Below, one piece after another: positions 11,410 through 22,950 of a DNA stretch of 64,000 nucleotides. The stretch comes from Sphagnum compactum (Eukaryota; Bryophyta; Sphagnopsida; Sphagnales), in the NCBI GenBank assembly GCA_965153455.1, contig OZ234493.1, positions 29,068,213 through 29,132,212 of the forward strand, read 5' to 3'. Positions within the stretch are counted from its first letter, which is position 1. Each line of letters starts with the position of its first letter. The notes under the pieces were generated by a model. The model made no database searches and was not told the origin of the DNA. It worked only from the letters and a program-made list of their open reading frames with translations. A program made the position numbers and the translations under genes.

Positions 11410-14276
11410 CTAATTTTGGTGAGAGATTGATGCAGGCGGGGTTGTTCCTAACCTCCTTGAGAATTCCATAACAATGTCCTTCACTGATGCATAACTTGCT
11501 GCTGCTGCTGCTGTTCCATTCATATTTGCAGGAGATGACGACGACGACGACGATGCTCCTCCTCCTCCTCCTCCTCTCCTGCTGCCGCTGTGGATTTTTG
11601 CAAGCTCTTCCGCCGACCATAGCTTCCGACGATGATGATCATGATCTGCACTTGCTAATTCTGGAGACAAGGAAGACTTTCCATCGTCTTGAAGCTCGAC
11701 ATGTTCTTCATCTGCACATTGTTCCAATGCATCAGTACTATGTTCATCGACTGAGTCTTCTTCTACTACTGTAGATTGCTCTCTGATCTCCATTGTCGTT
11801 TTTGTGTTTTGGGTTGTTGCAGGATCCTGATCCGAGTTAGCAAATCTCCTGCAGATCCGTTCTTCTCCTGAAGAGATTTCTTTCCCGCTAACTGAGTCTC
11901 TCCTCCGCCTCGCGGTCGCAATCCTTCTAGGGTTTCTGAATTCCTCAATATTACTGCTGCCCTGCATGGTATCCGCCGAGTGTTGTTCCTTGTTCATCTT
12001 CGCAGTAGCGGTGCTGGAGTTTGCGCTAACTGTTTGTCTCTTCTGCACCAGCTGGCTTGATGTCGTGGTGATGGATCTGTTCCGAGTACTACAGCAGCTC
12101 CCTGAAGAGCCTTGATTGAGTACTGACTCCTGCTTGCAGGAGAGCGCCAGTCCGCTGTTCAACGGCAATCTCTTGACATTCGGGAGAGTACTGCCGTCCA
12201 GTGAGCACCTTTGAATACTGATGGCTAGTTGCGCCTTCTGGCCGGTCCCGGCCTGCTGCTGGAGTTGTTGATCATCCCGCGGATCAGCAGCAAGAGAAGT
12301 TTGTCCCGTGCTCCGGCGTCGGGAAGGGGTGAATTTGGGCGACTTGGGTCGCGTGAGTGGGATCCGCTTGAGCTCCGTTGCAGGCGGCGGAGGCTCCTGG
12401 TAGAAGCTTGGTACCGGGTTAGCCTTATATGTCAAGCTTCGACGCAGCAGTTTGAGCTGCGCTTCTTTCGCTTCCCTCGCCTCTGCGATCGCCTTCGCCT
12501 CTGCTTTCGCTTTGGCTCGCACCCGATCCTCCAACTTGTCGTAGAATTCACGTCTCCTCTCCGCCCTTTCCTCGCAACGGAACTTGAAGCTCGTGGCCTC
12601 AGTACCAATCGACGATTGTTGGCCGCTCTTCCCCTTCAATAATGGATATGCCAGCAGCTTGGTCGTTGCAGAAGCTGCGGCGGCCTCCAGCTGCGGCGAC
12701 TCCTCCGGCTTTGATCCTAGTGGCTTGGACATCCTCCTCGCAGCAGCAGTGATCGACTGTGCTTGCTGTTCTTCCAGCTGCTTGATGCAGCGTGGTCGAA
12801 CGGTTGCAGGTTTGAAGTTCTCTTGGGTGGTCGATATGCCGAGGAGTGTGTCTGCACCGACGTGAGTGTTGAACCTCCGAATGGACTTGTTGGGTAAGCT
12901 GGACTTGGAGATGCCGGCGGATGGGATCGACTGCTTAGCAGTGACAATTTTAAGCGAGGCGGCGATTGTGGGCGCGACGTATCTTGGAGACTTCGAAATT
13001 GACATTGAATGGTGATGATGATCGAGCCCTTCGACTGTGAAGAACTTGCGCGGCGGATGTTCCGGCGGTGGTGGTGATGATGATGGTGGGAGGGCGTGAA
13101 TCGAGTCGGATACGCCCGGGTATGATGCTGCGAGCGATCTTCGACGCTGGGAAGAAGAAGGGAAGAAGGATCTCGTGGGACTCAATGCTGGCGCAGTGAT
13201 CAACTGAGTCCCAGAGTTAAAACCGGAATTAGGTTTCCGATCATTGCCGGCAGCAGCCAGTGAATCAGCAGCTCCTGAGTCCAGCTGCTTGGAGTGCACC
13301 TTGATGGCTTTGAGCTGCTTCACATGCGCCTCGGCTGTCGAGGATGCCGCCGGAGGGACCACCTTGGGACTCACACAGGAAGAATTGCCGACGCTTAAAG
13401 CCCTTCTGGGTGGAGTCCGATTAGTATTTGGAGGAGTCGAGCCCGGCTTCTCGTGCAGCAGCTCCGTCGACCCAAACTGACTGCCATTCATCTGGTTCTT
13501 CTTGAGATCCAGATCGAGTACAGCTGCTTCCTGCAGCTTCCCATTCAACGCCTTCAATACATGGGTCTCATACTCACCACCAGCTGCAGCTCTGGTACTG
13601 ATCTTCTTGAGCCCAGCTGCAGCTTCATCTGCTTTCCAGGTGGAATTCATTCCTTTCACGGCCTGTAACACCTGATGATAAGAAGCCGATTGCACGGATG
13701 ACTGATCTTCCCTAGCGGAACCCACAATCATATGCTTACTGACCTCAGCAGCCACGGGACTTGAGGCTGCTTCGATTCCCTCTGCAGGCAGCAGCACCCA
13801 ATGCTCAAGGGTCAGAGCTCTGTGTAGTGCAGGTGTCAATGCAACAGCTGGCGTCCAATGGTCGTGATGATTCTATGAAAACGAGGACCGACCGCATGTC
13901 TAGTCTTGTATGCAAGAAAAAAAGTTGCAAAGGAAAACTTCAAAGTGATGGATTGATTACTGCATAGCTGATCTAGAGTGCCAGAAGAGTTTGCAGGGGT
14001 CGGGGATCCAATGTGATGCAACGTTCAAGTACCTGCACTAGTGATCTTCGACATAGAAGCTGGTGGTGATCCTCGACCCGGCTGTTGTGCACCAGCTGCT
14101 GCTGCTTCTTCTTCTTCCGCTAACCTTGCCAACTCCTCCACAGCCCCCAGCTCTCCACCATCACCACCACCCGGGAAGTCTAATTCCGGACAGTCGGAAT
14201 CGCGATCCACAGACTGATCCGCCGCGACATCAAACCGAAAGTCGTATAAATCTTCCTGCTGATATTCATTCCCCAT
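11410..14276 (-). CDS. WVD2-like TPX2-domain microtubule-associated protein
   Basis: Predicted 893-residue protein from two exons, complement(14033-14276) and complement(11410-13847). The intron has donor AG|GTACTT and acceptor CCAG|CT, and the phases match (phase 1). The TPX2 C-terminal-type domain lies around residues 498-592. It has a basic charged helix from TSFKFRCEERAERR, then LRRSLTYKANPVPSFYQEPP and the IPLTRPKSPKF tail typical of plant WAVE-DAMPENED2/WDL proteins, which bind and bundle microtubules. The rest is low-complexity and rich in Ser, Ala and basic residues. Residues 1-60 are acidic and the tail is Ser/Ala/Gly-rich. Exon 1 starts at an ATG encoding MGNEYQQEDLYDF; the open frame upstream of it is hydrophobic and looks like T-rich leader. 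The 2.4 kb second exon is long for this family, and more introns or a different first exon cannot be excluded. Confidence 0.85.
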
Positions 14277-14583
14277 ACTCAAACTGATCCCGCGAAGTCC
14301 CACAGCAAACAAAACCAAAAAAGAAAACAACAAACAACAAACAAAAAATAGGAGAAAAACAAGAACAAAAAGAGCAGAAAAATAAAGACGCTGCAAGTAC
14401 AGCGAAGAATTTTTGATTGCTTTCAAGAGACAGACAGACAGACCTCGGCAGATTGATACCCACCTGGATTTGAAGGAAAAACGCGGCCGGGAGTATGCAA
14501 AGATCTCGACAACATACACGAAGTTCTTGTGGGAATCCAGGAGCTTACAAACGGAGTATGAAGAAGCTTGGCTCTCAGTGCGA

Positions 14584-14760
14584 GAATACGTACGTATGAA
14601 TAGAAAAGAGCGCGAATACGTACGTATGAATTAAAAAATCTCGAATATGTACGTTTGAATTGGAAAGAGCCACGAATACGTACATATAAAAATTTTAAAT
14701 CTCGAATACATACGTATAAACAGTAAAAAGAGAGAACGAGAATACGTACATTTGAATGAA
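14584..14760. repeat. TACGTA-bearing minisatellite upstream of the WDL gene
   Basis: Six copies of GAATACGTACGTATGAA or close variants start at about 14584, 14614, 14643, 14674, 14704 and 14740, a period of 29-36 bases. Every copy keeps a TACGTA-type palindrome or a one-base variant. The array lies 310-485 bases upstream of the WDL start codon, in its probable promoter. ACGT is the core of many plant bZIP and bHLH sites, so a cis-regulatory role is possible but not shown. Confidence 0.8.
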
Positions 14761-14769
14761 AATGGGTTT

Positions 14770-15650
14770 GTGATGGGAGCGCGCCAGCCGAGTTATGTGG
14801 AGTTGCTCTTACAAGTGACATCTTTTTGATTTCATCATAAGTAGTTCAAAAGACCTTCGTAGAAGGGTTTAAAGAAATTCCAGTGACAAAAATTGGGAAC
14901 TGGTATATGGGGGATTTTTTCCGAATCCTTTGGATGGTCAGTCATCCATGGACCATTCCAAAGACAATTTCAGAAATAATTATCTCATTTTAAAGCTAAA
15001 TTATTTCATTTCTTTCTTGATAAAATGGAGGTAGTTATTAAAAAAAAGGTCGAAGATAGTTATTATGAAAGTGCATAGGAAAAGGTTCATAGTACCTCAC
15101 TTTTTGTCCGTGTCCACCAACATGGATATGAAAAAACAAATAACATGCGTCTTTTCATGACCATGAAATGTATATTAATTTAAATGAAATTTGACATTGA
15201 CATAAATAACGATGAATTATTGAAAACAATAACAAAAAAATAAAATAGTTGGTCATCACTGGGAGTGTGCAGCAGTGCAGAGCTCAAATAATTATATAGT
15301 TAATAAGACAATTCATACAACAGTTTACATAACTTAATTCATCATCCATGGAAAATTTCATCCATCATTTCTTTTTTTTTTCATATATATTAAATTTCAT
15401 TTATTTTGGTCCATTTTTCATCCACTTAATGAAAAAAAATTCCAAAATTGACTGATGAAGCATTTGGATGGTGGGTCAAGCTAGCTCCGTGGCACCTTTG
15501 CCTCCCTCCCCACAATATAGGTGTAAACACATCTAGTGCAAACTGCAAACCATCGCTTCATTCTCAAACATGACCTTAAAACCTAACCTTGTTCATTCTC
15601 ATGTCCATGATTCATGTTTTCTCATGTTATGGTTAGATTTCGTTTTGTGT
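14770..15650. other. AT-rich intergenic DNA, no gene seen
   Basis: No coding signal or clear repeat is visible between the minisatellite and repeat copy B. Confidence 0.5.
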
Positions 15651-15654
15651 ACAC

Positions 15655-15910
15655 ATCAAGGTCTGGGGCGGCAGGTTATGTCATTTTCTTGCCAGTGTTA
15701 TATGACATACTCTTCCAGTGATGATCATACACTCACAATAGCCACCAAAATCTCTGTTGAACATGGTTTTATTTTTAAATTGTTGAACCTGCCACCCCAT
15801 ACCTTAATGACATGAAATGGTCTCACCTTTGTCCACTATGTTGGGTGCATCACCTGGCTCACCATTACAGGCTCATCTGGCACCTTATCTGACATAACAC
15901 GCAGGGGCTC
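15655..15910. repeat. Dispersed two-module inverted-repeat element, copy B
   Basis: Same order and orientation as copy A. Module 2 runs from AAGGTCTGGGGCGGCAGGTT (near 15658) to ACCTGCCACCCCATACCTTAA (near 15790-15808). Module 1 follows, with CTATGTTGGG and GGCACC...GACATAACAC arms, and ends at GACCATTCC (near 15912). It is more diverged than copy A. It lies just beyond the 3' end of the NDUFA9 gene. Confidence 0.7.
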
Positions 15911-16154
15911 GACCATTCCAAGCCAAGAGGATTGCAGAAAAGACAGTGACCAATTGGTACCTCCATCTTTTGATCAACAGCCTCTCATCCAGGTCATCAC
16001 CTCTTTTAGTACTCTGTCAGGACTGTTGCACAGAACTGCATCAAAGAAGTGACATAGAAAACTTCTGTCCTAGGCATGTAACTTTTGGAGAGTATGGAGA
16101 GTTCAAGCTTGCAAAAATCACTTTATTTGACAAATAGTTCATAACTAATGCCAA

Positions 16155-19100
16155 TCAAAAGCCTGCACCACTCACAGTCTCACCTACTGTTGTACCAACA
16201 GAGGGGCCACCTGTGCGGTAGGCATATAAATGCTCAATGGCTACACCTGCAATCTTATGTGGTTTGATGCCCAATTCCAGAAACCCCATTGCTGCCCCCA
16301 CAAAGACACCACCCCACAAATATTGTGTGTGAAATTAGATCTGAAACTATGCATCCAAGCACAAAGGATATGAACATTCCAGACAAAGTCACATCCATAA
16401 ACTCTGCAGGGGCAAGGTCATGGCCAGGAATCAGGACTTTCTAAAGGCTTGACCAAATGACAATCTGAAGCACATTCAAATTCAATCATGAGACAATTCA
16501 AAGGCTACCTTCTGGAGAAACAATGTGATCAACAGCCTGCTGGTCCAAGTAGTCTTTATAGAATGTCATGGGAAAGGGAATAGGTATCCCCATGTTCATA
16601 GCCAACTCCCTTGGTATTGCTCCCAGCTGAAAATCAAAGCCCACCACCAACAACACATGTCAATCACTCCAGCAAGAAGAAACATTTCTCTTGTCACAAT
16701 GGCAACTATAGGAATCGATGACAGTGCATAGAGAGAATGACATATTGGAAGTTACCCTGGCAAGTGGCATTGGAATATGAAGTACTCTTGAGTTTTCTCG
16801 AATTGTCTCAAACATCAACTCCACCTTCAAGAATCAGATATATGCAATGAGTTTAAAAGGCTAAATGTGAGCAAATGCAATCAGCATACACCTCCAACTC
16901 AAATGACATCCAGCTGTGGCTTGCAGGAACAGTACATTGCTAAATATCCACACGCTCAGTCAGGACGGACTTAACAAGCACCGGAAATGTACATGCATAT
17001 GTGTTAGAAAGGGAATTGTTGCAAAGAAATGTACAAGTTCATTAATAGTGAAGACATCAGGTCCTCCAAGCTCAAATGTCTTGCCCATGCTGAAGCCCTG
17101 GTCTCGAATACATGCTGTGATCCCTGCTGCCACATCGACTACCAGCACTGGCTGCACCCTGTTATCCCCATCCTCACTCAAAACTGCTTCATCATTGCAT
17201 GCATGCCAATGAATACACTAAACTCAAAATAAGCAAGACTCAAATGTCTCCCACAGCAAAGGATAGCTTGCAAGCTTCGGTGTTTAATACCACACAGATA
17301 AACCAGATGGTCTCATGACAGAATCCCATACTTGGATTTGCCACCCCCAGGAAGAGGGACAAAAGGCAATTTCTTGGCTTGAGCAGCCCAACGGTTCAAC
17401 AACCGATCTTCAGTACCCACCAGTGCTCCTGACCTAATTATAGTAGCCTGCACTGTTAAAAAAGTCAGTCAGAACCTGATGAAATGAACTCAAGTAAAAA
17501 TCAGGGAGGGTTGGCCACATAGAGGAAGGGAGATGAGACCTCAGGAAAATTCTGCAGTGTCACTTCTTCAGCAGCAGCCTTTGTCCGTAACTGCTTGGAA
17601 GGAGAAGCAGCTGATGCACCAAGGCATGATATTTGAATATACTTGGAGATGCCTCCATGGTCTTTAGCCAGCTGCAACACACAAACACACATACCACCAT
17701 CCATGTAAACACAGCAGTAGAATTGTTGTATTTGCCAGCAACTCCAAATTTTTAACAGTATTGCTGTTCGTATACACTGGTGACAAGTGAATCAAAGAAT
17801 TTAACCTTAGAAATGCAATGGGCATCAGACTGCTCATGGGTCAACACGAGGTGGTGCACGTTAATGTCTAAAGCAAAACCATATCAACCACATTGGAGTA
17901 AGTTTACAATATGCACCTGTGAAAGGCGATTGGAGATCTCATAGTTAACATCTTCAAACTTGAAGTTGCGGGTCTCATATTCCCTGCCTGCATTTCAGAT
18001 TAATGTGTCAACAAACAACAACCACATAGCTCAACCACCAGAAATTTAACAACTGTAACTGTACTTTATGTGACTACCAAAAGCAATCACTTAACACAAA
18101 CAAAACAGCTTAGACTTCATGATCAGGTTATATACAAGCTGGCCTTTTGCAGGTGTAGCAAGGTTAAGATGATTTCTTACCAATGCAATTCACTATGATA
18201 TTTGAACTAGCAATAGTTGTCCTGATGGATCCTTCATCTCTAACATCATACCTCATGGGCACAATCTGGCCTCCCACACCAAAAAGTAGAGATGAGACCC
18301 CCATGAGCACACTACACTTTCAAATTCAGTTTCACTCCATGTGCAAAAAAAGAAAACAGATTAGAGACCACATGCTCAAGAAGACGACAAGAACTGATCA
18401 GAGCTTCCTGATGAAGAAAACCTCGCAATTGTCTATTAAGTATGCAAGCAACAAGGTTCAAACCTCAGTTTCAGAATTATAGATAAAAAGGAACAACACT
18501 AAAGATCACAGCACCTGCCCCAAGTCACCCATAAGCTTGAGGTGTCTCACTTCCTCATCCACACCTCTGTAGGGCACAATGACCTGTGACCCCATTTTTG
18601 CTGCCATTTCCATCCATATCAGCAACAGAAAAAACAAGCCCCAGTTTCTTTGTCCTCAGCAGAAGAGGCACAACTAGGTCTTTTCCTTCTCCCACACATG
18701 TAACAATAACTAGCCACGTAACTAGTTCCACAGTTGCCTGATTGAATATCGAAGAACTAGAGAAAAGAAATCTGAGAGTACCAAGCTGCTGAACCACATA
18801 TCGTGCTAGAAAACCAGTCGCTCCAAACACAGTGGCAACCACCCCACTACACACAATACAGGCAACAGTCCCCACCACTTGCTAAGTGTTTGGATTGCAG
18901 TTAGCACAAATGCCTAGAGTACTTCAAGAGTTGGATCATGCAGCCTCAACTTGGTACCAACATCAAGAAAATCAAACGGGAATGAAAGCTAAACACAAAG
19001 GAAACCAAGAAGGAAAGCTACATTTGGATTCATGATCCAGAAGAAAATGGATCAACACAGTACTAATTCAAAAACCCAGTAGCTCTAAGGCAGTAGAAGA

Positions 19101-20039
19101 GTTTATAGTTTAGATACCAAAAACAACACTTGTGAGAAAGTTCACCTTACAGACGACCGACCACCAGTGCCCCTTTTGCTAGGATGCACACTGCCTTTCA
19201 CAGCCAGTGATGAAGAAAAGCGCATACCCACAGTCCCGAGCTCTGCCAATAATACCCTATGAGTTAGGGTGCCACTGAGAACCCAAAATGACAGACAAGG
19301 GTAAATAACTGTTGTGGCAAACACTGTTGTAAGAATTACAGATTTCAGTAATTGACTATTTGTAGGACAATCATCCATGCAATGGACATGGTATTTGTGC
19401 TGTAATATGTAGTTTGAAAACCTAACCTTCAGCTCTCCTAGCCCCAGACACTACACCTAAAACGATCCAGCAAAACTGATGATGGCTGGCTTTCCACTGT
19501 GGAGAAAAAAATATGATGCATAAACTGAATAACTTTCTGCAGTTCTCAACAATTCTTGCAGATCTAACAGATGGTTTGCTAGATGCATTTCCTTGATCCA
19601 TTTCATCTGGAAAACCCTAGTGTGCGCATTTGAGCCAAAAACCAGTACAACAGCCCTCAGAGGTTGCAAAGCTCTCCACTGCTAAGCAAGATCGCTCTCC
19701 ACGGTGAATCTACTCAAAGGAAACATTTAGTTTCTCAATTCTCTTCCCATTTTTAGGTCAAAACGCAATCCAGAATCAGAATCAGAACCATCCAAAAGCA
19801 GAACACCAATACATATATATCTACACACAGACAGAGAATGGAGAGAGAAAGAGACAGAACATCTAGCTCACGACCTTCCGAGTTGCGGGTAAGCGACTGG
19901 ACTAAATACGTACAACACCGCAGATTTGCTTACCATGATTGCAGGACAGATCTTGGCGGATACACGGCAGACTCTCTTGCTGCAATGCTACGATCCAGGC
20001 CCGTGTGCGCACTCCCGACCGTCCCAGCATCCCGGCCAT
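16155..20039 (-). CDS. NDUFA9: NADH dehydrogenase (complex I) 39 kDa subunit NDUFA9-like, mitochondrial
   Basis: Twelve exons join in frame to 401 residues, close to the ~402 of the plant protein as I recall it. Exons on the complement: 19934-20039, 19146-19242, 18782-18846, 18515-18600, 18181-18265, 17917-17987, 17540-17671, 17332-17447, 17035-17158, 16756-16824, 16509-16626 and 16155-16291. All introns are GT-AG with matching phases. The product is an accessory subunit of respiratory complex I on the matrix side and belongs to the atypical short-chain dehydrogenase fold. Visible landmarks are a basic N-terminal presequence, GTGGRSSVSGVVATVFGATGFL (exons 2-3), the LKLMGDLGQ and GREYETRNF blocks, YIQISCLGAS, RTKAAAEE, VVDVAAGI, MGKTFELGGPDVFT and a final GGPSVGTT. 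The third Gly of the nucleotide loop is Ala (GATGFLA). One intron has an unusual donor (GAG|GTCTCA). The stop is TGA. Confidence 0.94.
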
Positions 20040-20286
20040 GTCGTCCTCTTGCTCCTCGTCCTCCTGTTGCCTCCTCTTCCCCCGAAAGACGCACACACAA
20101 GATGCGCACTCTCGGGACTTCCCCCAAAAACAAAGGGGACACACACAAATACACTACACAGTCCGCACGCGATGCGCATCGGTTCGCACGTTCCCAATGA
20201 CGTGCTATTTCGAGGGCACGATGTTCGCTTCTGAAAATGAAACGGTACGTATCGCCCAATATTATGATGATTGTTCGTTTCACTAA

Positions 20287-20341
20287 GGGAACAGGGAACT
20301 AATGCTGAAGGGTTTTCCCTGTTCCCTGTTCCCTGTTCCAC
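20287..20341. repeat. Short CCCTGTTC tandem repeat with an inverted copy
   Basis: Three CCCTGTTC units in a row are preceded ~35 bases earlier by GGAACAGGGAAC, so the segment can form a hairpin. It lies ~250 bases upstream of the NDUFA9 start codon. Confidence 0.65.
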
Positions 20342-20439
20342 CAGCAGCAAAACCGCAGTGGATGAATTTAGGGTCGTTCAATAGGTAACAATTTATCATT
20401 AACAGACTTTTCTCATTTGTAATCATAATGGTCGCCGGT

Positions 20440-20620
20440 AACCATGGTGGTTAGCTCAGTTGCCTTTTTCTTGTCCCACCTACCTACTAACAACTCCCAA
20501 GCAGGTTGTTAGTAGGTAGGTAGTAAAAACAGCCTTTACCTATGCATAAACCATCTCCTCACCTAGTAACTACTTATTTTCTTACCTATTTACTTCTATA
20601 TGAGACCTATTTCTTACATG
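20440..20620. repeat. Dispersed repeat with AGGT block, copy 1
   Basis: The sequence GGTTAGCTCA ... GCAGGTTGTTAG(T/C)AGGTAGGTAG ... CCTTTACCTATG ... ATATGAGACCTATTTCTTACAT is shared with 41400-41585 in the same orientation. Inside it AACAACTCCCAAGCAGGTTGTT forms a short palindrome. It may be the end of a transposon family, but no transposase is present. Confidence 0.75.
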
Positions 20621-21835
20621 AAAATGTGTTTTTTTTTAGTTTTGTGTATTTTCTAAGTTTTTTTTCTAAAAAAATCATATTCACAAGAAAATTTTGAATA
20701 CATTTTTCATTAGTTGTTTCGTTTTAAAAAAATTGAATTTGAATTCAATTCAAATTTAATTCAAGTTGTATTATAATGTTGTTATGTCTCAATTTCATAT
20801 AGGAATGAATTAGTGTTTTTCACTTGAAAACATTTAAAATTTATTATTATTATTTTTTGGCTCCACAAGGATATTTGTTAATTTTTATTTATTTTGTGAT
20901 TTTTTAATCTTGTTGTAAATAAGGAGAATTTATTGCATGTTTACACACTGTATTATATTCTCATTATTTTTTGGTTGAAATTCATTTATATCAAAGTTAT
21001 TTCAACATTCACATCACTAATATATGAACATGCGTTGTTTAGTTAGACTTCAGATGAATAAACTGACATTGTTTAAAAGATTATTAACAAAGGAACATCT
21101 GTCAATGCAAAAGACAAGAATGAAAAAATATCTTTTGCATTTAGTATGTGAAAACAACCATGATAGAGCCATTTCAATATTTATGCATGGTATTCAACCT
21201 CATATTTATTTTATTTTTTGTTTCATAAATCATAAATTGTATAAATTTGAATGATTCCTTACAATTATGCGAATATTATGTGGGAGTTGTTTGCACAAAT
21301 GGTAAAAGGGAACAAATGTAAAAGCATGTTATGAGTTTAGCAATGATTCAATGAAAATGTGTTTGAAACACAAAACAAGAATGAAGGTTGACTATAAAAT
21401 TAAAAAATTATAATTGTGTAAAATTATGTTTTTATTACATAGATTTTAATTTTTGATAAAATGGTTTTTGTTAGGAATTTTCTGTTGACAAAAACAATAA
21501 AATCATTGTTGAAGTTATGAATTACAATAACATTGCATTCAATAAGATTAAAAAAACACCTTAACCAAAACCATGGATGCACAAGTAAATAAATATTAGC
21601 ATATTTCAAAGTAAGGGTCAAAAAGATATTCATGACCCATGGAAATGTTTTACCTCATGTAAAACACAACTATGTGCCATCTTTTGTATCCAAGACAAAA
21701 CATTAGTGCTTCCACCAATATTTCCTATTTTAGATTAGACAATGCATGCCTATCACAAAGATAATTAGCGTAAAGCAACTTTTTAGTTGAAAGCACTTCA
21801 ATTAGAATTCATATGAAAAAGTTATAATCACATGA
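20621..21835. other. AT-rich intergenic DNA, no gene seen
   Basis: The composition is AT-rich with only short meaningless ORFs. No repeat or regulatory structure is evident. Confidence 0.5.
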
Positions 21836-21839
21836 AGTT

Positions 21840-22830
21840 TCACACACATTTGTTCCCCGGGGAACATGGTTGCTCCTTGGGGTAATTTAGGCCTTTTTTC
21901 CTTGGGGTACATGGTTGCTCCTTGGGCCTCCCATGTGTTTGGGGGAGCAGGGGTTAAAAGTTGCTTGGGTGAGTAATCATGTTTTCCAAGGAACAAATGT
22001 GTTTGAAACTTTGTGTGATCATACCTTTTTCATATGAATTTTGATTGAAGCACTTTCAACTACAAAGTTGTAGCTTTTTTCGAAATCTTTTCAATGATAA
22101 ATCACAAGTTAATATAAAAAATCATGAGATGATTGTGATTGCAAAAATAATTGAAACATATGTTTCTTCGAGGAACTTAAGCCTTTCCTTGGGGAAAGTT
22201 CATTCTTCCTTAAGAAAATTTCTTTTTTCTTTGGGGAACAATCATGTCCCCAAAGAGAAGGAGTTTAAGTTGCTTCAAGGAACAATTTAAACTTTTTTTT
22301 CCTTGGGGAACAATCATGTCCCTAACCAAAAGGAGCTTAAGTTGCCATGGGGAACGACTTAAACCTTTTTTTCTTATCCTCATGGAATAATCATGTCCTT
22401 TGAGCAAAAAAGAATTTAAGTTGAGTTGAAGCAACTTAAAAACCTTTTTTCCTTAGGGAAAATCATGTCATAGGGGAGAAGGAGTTTAAGTTGCTCTAGG
22501 GAGCAACTTAAACCCTTTTTTCCCAAGGAACAGTCATGTCCTTGGGGAAAAGGAGTTGAAGTTGCCTTCAGGAACAACTTAGGCTTTTTTTTCCCCAAGG
22601 AACAATCGTATCCCTTGGGAGAAATGCTTAAGAGCCCCATGGGTGCAACTTAAGCCCCTTTTTCCCCAGAACATGGCTGCATTTCAATGCAATTTAAGCC
22701 CTTCCTCCTTTGGGAACATGGTTGTTCCTTAGGGAGCAACTTAATCCCCTTTCTCCTTCAGGAATATGATTATTCCCCAAGGCAACTTAAGCCCTTGCTC
22801 TCTTTAAGAACATGATTATCTTTGAAGAAA
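21840..22830. repeat. Diverged tandem array, unit ~70-79 bp
   Basis: Units combine GGGGAACAATCATGTCC, a purine run, GGAGTTTAAGTTGC and GCAACTTAAACCTTTTTTCC. The AATCATGTCC anchor recurs at about 22232, 22311, 22389, 22462, 22532 and 22603, giving periods of 79, 78, 73, 70 and 71. More degenerate units extend to both sides. GGAACA and TGTTCC, and CAACTTAA and TTAAGTTG, make each unit partly self-complementary, so it can fold into repeated hairpins. Confidence 0.85.
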
Positions 22831-22884
22831 TTATTCTTGAACAACTAATTTAAAAAAATTGCTAAAAGACAATTTATTTTCAAA

Positions 22885-22950
22885 AAAAGGTTCGAACCTA
22901 GGACCTTTGAGTTGCAAGGAGGGTTATAACCAGTGCATTAGTTTTTTCCT
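22885..22950 (-). repeat. tRNA-like remnant (possible SINE head)
   Basis: The minus strand reads TGCACTGGTTATAACC (D-arm/box A-like), then CCTCCTTGCAACTCAAAGG (an anticodon-arm-like stem) and AGGTTCGAACCT (T-arm/box B). There is no credible acceptor stem and no CCA-end context, so this is not a working tRNA gene. tRNA-derived SINE heads look like this. A lone box B-like GGTTCGAACTT also occurs near 48802. Confidence 0.4.

Noticed and set aside
11487-13967. Plus-strand ORFs opposite the WDL gene
   Set aside because: They are shadows of the coding strand and carry repeated low-complexity residues.
16330-16450. An in-frame candidate exon (VLIPGHDLAPAEF...) inside the last NDUFA9 intron
   Set aside because: Splicing exon 11 directly to the acceptor at 16291 keeps the phase and gives SPEAMGFLELG, which fits the family and the usual ~402 residue length. 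Including the candidate breaks the phase.
21840-22830. Tandem array as a CRISPR array
   Set aside because: Unit lengths vary from 70 to 79, all parts diverge together, and the host is eukaryotic.
22885-22950. Functional tRNA gene
   Set aside because: No acceptor stem can be formed around the D-, anticodon- and T-arm-like parts.
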